DNA of 7,950 bases, from contig JAAEMD010000446.1 in assembly GCA_024225875.1 (NCBI GenBank), positions 1 through 7,950 of the forward strand, given 5' to 3'. The DNA comes from a bacterium. Lineage in GTDB: Bacteria; Margulisbacteria; Marinamargulisbacteria; JAAEMD01. Every line of letters starts with the position of its first letter. Within the stretch, counting starts at the first letter, position 1. The position numbers and the translations under genes are program-made. The notes beneath the pieces were generated by a model. That model saw nothing but the letters and a program-made list of their open reading frames with translations, made no database searches and had not been told where the DNA came from. Below are positions 5,700 through 7,950 of this stretch, one piece after another.

Positions 5700-6821
5700 T
5701 TGGAACCAGTATCTCTTTATATACATATACCATTTTGTCGCAGTAAATGTTTCTATTGTGCTTTTTATAAAGATATCCTGGATAAGGATCTTTGCCAGGA
5801 GTTCATTGCTGCTGTAAAGCAGGAGATCATGGCTTATGCACTAAGGTATCCGGAGACTGTTTTTGGCACTTTGTATGTTGGGGGAGGAACTCCCAGCTGT
5901 TTGCAATTAGATTTGCTGGAGGAGTTGCTTGAATTTACAGAACTCAAATTTCGATTTTTGGAAAATGCAGAAAAAACTATCGAAATGAATCCTGAAACTG
6001 TTACTCAAAGTTTTCTTGATTTATTAAAAAAATATTCTTTTAACAGATTAAGTACAGGTATCCAGTCATTTTCTGATAACGAGCTTAATTTTCTGGGTAG
6101 AAATCACATGTTATGTGATATAGAAGCATCACTGCACCTGATTAAAAAGAATAATTTTCATAATATAAATATGGATTTAATTTTTGGTTTGCCTGGATCA
6201 TCAAAAGAAACCTTTATTAATAACTTAAAAACAGCGGCATCCTTTAATCCTGCGCATATATCTACATATTCACTTTCAATAGAGCATGGTGCAGATTTTT
6301 ATAAACAAAAAATTGAAGTTATTGATCAGGAAGAAGAGCTGAGTCAGTATAAAGCGGCCCGTCATTATTTATCTGAAAATGGATTTGATCATTATGAGAT
6401 TTCAGCTTTTGCAAAAAAGGGATTTTACTGTAAGCATAATTTAGTTTACTGGTCATATAAACCTTATATTGGCATTGGCCCTGCTGCCAGTTCGTTTTAT
6501 CAAAACAGGATATATTCCAATGTCCCTGATATCAGAGCGTATATTAAAGAGCCTCTTTTTTCGGTTAATAATATTTTAAAAACGAATCAAACTACAAAGG
6601 ATATGTTGATAAAAGAATATATTATTGCTAATTTCAGGAGATTAGATGGCCTGTCAATAAATGATTTTAAACACAGGTTTGATCTTGATTTTAATTCTTT
6701 ATATAAAGATACTGTTGCTAAACTGGTGCAGGAAGGGCTGTTATGTCAGAAAGAAAGTATGTTGAGCTTAACAGAAAGAGGCCTGTTTTTGCTCAATAAT
6801 GTTTTATTAGAGTTTATGTAA
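5700..6821 (+). CDS. hemW: Radical SAM heme chaperone HemW (coproporphyrinogen III oxidase-like)
   Basis: HemW is a cytoplasmic radical SAM protein related to HemN and thought to deliver heme to haem proteins. At 373 residues it is full length. The [4Fe-4S] motif is CRSKCFYC (13-20), followed by A-F where true HemN carries a fourth cysteine, which favours HemW. GGGTPS (61-66), EMNPE (95-99), RLSTGIQSF (116-124) and NMDLIFGLPG (157-166) are family landmarks, and HNLVYW (246-251) is the HemW signature. The C-terminal winged-helix-like region (about 300-373) is present. The TTG start is supported by TGAGGAG (5687-5693) six nt upstream; an ATG at 5696 is out of frame. Many Firmicutes annotate it as 'oxygen-independent coproporphyrinogen III oxidase', which is probably wrong in activity. 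hrcA, its frequent neighbour in Firmicutes, does not follow; tgt does. Confidence 0.92.
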   Translation: MEPVSLYIHIPFCRSKCFYCAFYKDILDKDLCQEFIAAVKQEIMAYALRYPETVFGTLYVGGGTPSCLQLDLLEELLEFTELKFRFLENAEKTIEMNPETVTQSFLDLLKKYSFNRLSTGIQSFSDNELNFLGRNHMLCDIEASLHLIKKNNFHNINMDLIFGLPGSSKETFINNLKTAASFNPAHISTYSLSIEHGADFYKQKIEVIDQEEELSQYKAARHYLSENGFDHYEISAFAKKGFYCKHNLVYWSYKPYIGIGPAASSFYQNRIYSNVPDIRAYIKEPLFSVNNILKTNQTTKDMLIKEYIIANFRRLDGLSINDFKHRFDLDFNSLYKDTVAKLVQEGLLCQKESMLSLTERGLFLLNNVLLEFM

Positions 6822-6864
6822 GTCGATCCGGCATAGATAAATTATTTTTCAGGAGAGAATAAAA

Positions 6865-7941
6865 TTGGCTAAAGATGTTTTTAAGGTTTTAAAAAAATCA
6901 AAGTATTCAAAGGCAAGGGCAGGTATATTATTTACTGCTCATGGACCTGTTGAGACTCCGGTATTTATGCCGGTAGGAACGCAGGCTACGGTTAAATCGT
7001 TAACCACTGATATGCTGAAAGAAGCTGGTGTTCAGGTTCTTTTAGGTAATACATATCATTTATCATTACGTCCGGGAGCAGAACTATTAAAAGAGTTTGG
7101 CGGACTGCATTCATTTATGAACTGGGATAAACCTGTTTTAACTGATTCTGGAGGATATCAGGTTTTTTCACTGTCTAATATGCGTAAGATTACTCAGGAA
7201 GGGGTTAGCTTTAAGTCTCATTTGGATGGATCAAAGAAATTTTTTACTCCTGAGAAGGTAATTGATTTACAAAGGTCCTTTAAGTCGGACATTATGATGC
7301 CTCTGGATGTATGCTCACCATATCCCTGCGAGAGAGAAAAAGTTTTACTGGATATGAACATAACCCATAAATGGGAACGTGCAGCAGGGGAGTACTGGAG
7401 AAAGAATACTATGAACCAGCTGTTGTTTGGTATAGTCCAGGGCGGTATGTATAAAGATCTCAGGGAAATAAGTGCCAGAGAAATTGTCCAGATGGATTTC
7501 CCTGGTTATGCCATCGGTGGTTTAAGTGTTGGAGAGCCTGTAGATATTATGGAAGAGTATATCAGTTTTACAGTAGATTTTTTACCTGAAGATAAACCAC
7601 GGTATTTAATGGGTGTCGGTTTACCTGAAAATCTGGAATTTGCAATTAGAAAAGGCGTAGATATGTTTGATTGTGTTGCTCCAACCCGGTTGGCTAGACA
7701 TGGGCATGTTTTTACAAAAGAGGGTAAAAAGAACATTAGAAATAAAGAGTTTTTTGATGATAAAAAACCAATTGATTTGGAATGCAGGTGCTATACCTGT
7801 AAATACTATTCACGTGCCTACTTAAGGCACCTTTTTGTAGCAAAAGAAATTTTAGCTATGGTTTTAATGAGTTATCATAATATCTATTACGTTACCAGCT
7901 TAGTTAAGGAGATAAGGGGTAGTATTTTAGCAGAGACATAA
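6865..7941 (+). CDS. tgt: tRNA-guanine transglycosylase, short at the C-terminus
   Basis: Tgt exchanges guanine 34 of GUN-anticodon tRNAs for a 7-deazaguanine base (preQ1 in most bacteria) on the way to queuosine. Landmarks are TDSGGYQVFSL (93-103, with D94), FGIVQGG (188-194), AIGGLSVGEP (217-226), and MFDCVAPTR (267-275) with catalytic nucleophile D269. Zinc ligands are C307, C309, C312 and H338. The TTG start has AGGAG (6851-6855) 9 nt upstream. Oddities: the usual FDEC loop reads LDVC (147-150), the R of the usual LRL-T-HN segment is V333, and DSGGF is DSGGY. The protein ends at RGSILAET, about 20-25 residues before typical Tgt proteins, losing the last helix. Only 9 bases follow the stop in the window, so a frameshift cannot be tested. 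Assignment is firm; full activity and base preference are not. Confidence 0.9.
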   Translation: MAKDVFKVLKKSKYSKARAGILFTAHGPVETPVFMPVGTQATVKSLTTDMLKEAGVQVLLGNTYHLSLRPGAELLKEFGGLHSFMNWDKPVLTDSGGYQVFSLSNMRKITQEGVSFKSHLDGSKKFFTPEKVIDLQRSFKSDIMMPLDVCSPYPCEREKVLLDMNITHKWERAAGEYWRKNTMNQLLFGIVQGGMYKDLREISAREIVQMDFPGYAIGGLSVGEPVDIMEEYISFTVDFLPEDKPRYLMGVGLPENLEFAIRKGVDMFDCVAPTRLARHGHVFTKEGKKNIRNKEFFDDKKPIDLECRCYTCKYYSRAYLRHLFVAKEILAMVLMSYHNIYYVTSLVKEIRGSILAET

Positions 7942-7950
7942 TAATACAGG

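Noticed and set aside
7506..7736. Minus-strand open frame inside tgt
   Set aside because: It is an antisense shadow of conserved tgt sequence, including the catalytic Asp region.

Overview
The window is AT-rich. It has strong AGGAGG-type ribosome binding sites, three TTG starts, short intergenic gaps and genes typical of anaerobic low-GC Gram-positive bacteria: a SpoIIAA/SpoIIAB-like switch pair, HemW, bacterial Tgt, BioC/BioD and a DapB-like reductase. A Clostridia/Halanaerobiales-type Firmicute is my best guess. This rests on gene content and style, not on a diagnostic marker.

Layout. 1-456 has no gene I can support; it holds a candidate promoter and faint repeat similarity. 457-2001 carries bioC and bioD, two steps of biotin synthesis: masking of malonyl as a methyl ester, and dethiobiotin formation. 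2002-2121 is a convergent intergenic gap with a hairpin. 2122-3216 (minus strand) is an AlkC-type DNA glycosylase with a HEAT-like fold and a C-terminal Ig-like domain. 3232-3512 holds two near-identical 112-bp structured repeats (3 differences), 57 bp apart; the first abuts the ribosome binding site of the AlkC gene. 3515-3736 is the dapB leader. 3737-4470 is a divergent dapB whose frame is broken at an A7 run directly followed by an in-frame TAG; the rest of the protein continues intact in the -1 frame. 4571-7941 is a tight same-strand cluster: STAS anti-anti-sigma factor, HATPase anti-sigma kinase, small membrane zinc-ribbon protein, hemW and tgt, with gaps of 13, 12, 30 and 43 bp.

Most genes are ordinary housekeeping or accessory metabolism. 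The points most worth a second look are the slippery-site frameshift in dapB (decay, recoding or sequencing error), the unusual active-site loops of that DapB, the 112-bp repeat pair, the switch-kinase pair with no sigma gene in view, and a Tgt with altered conserved residues and a short C-terminus. I did not find a clear new multi-gene system.
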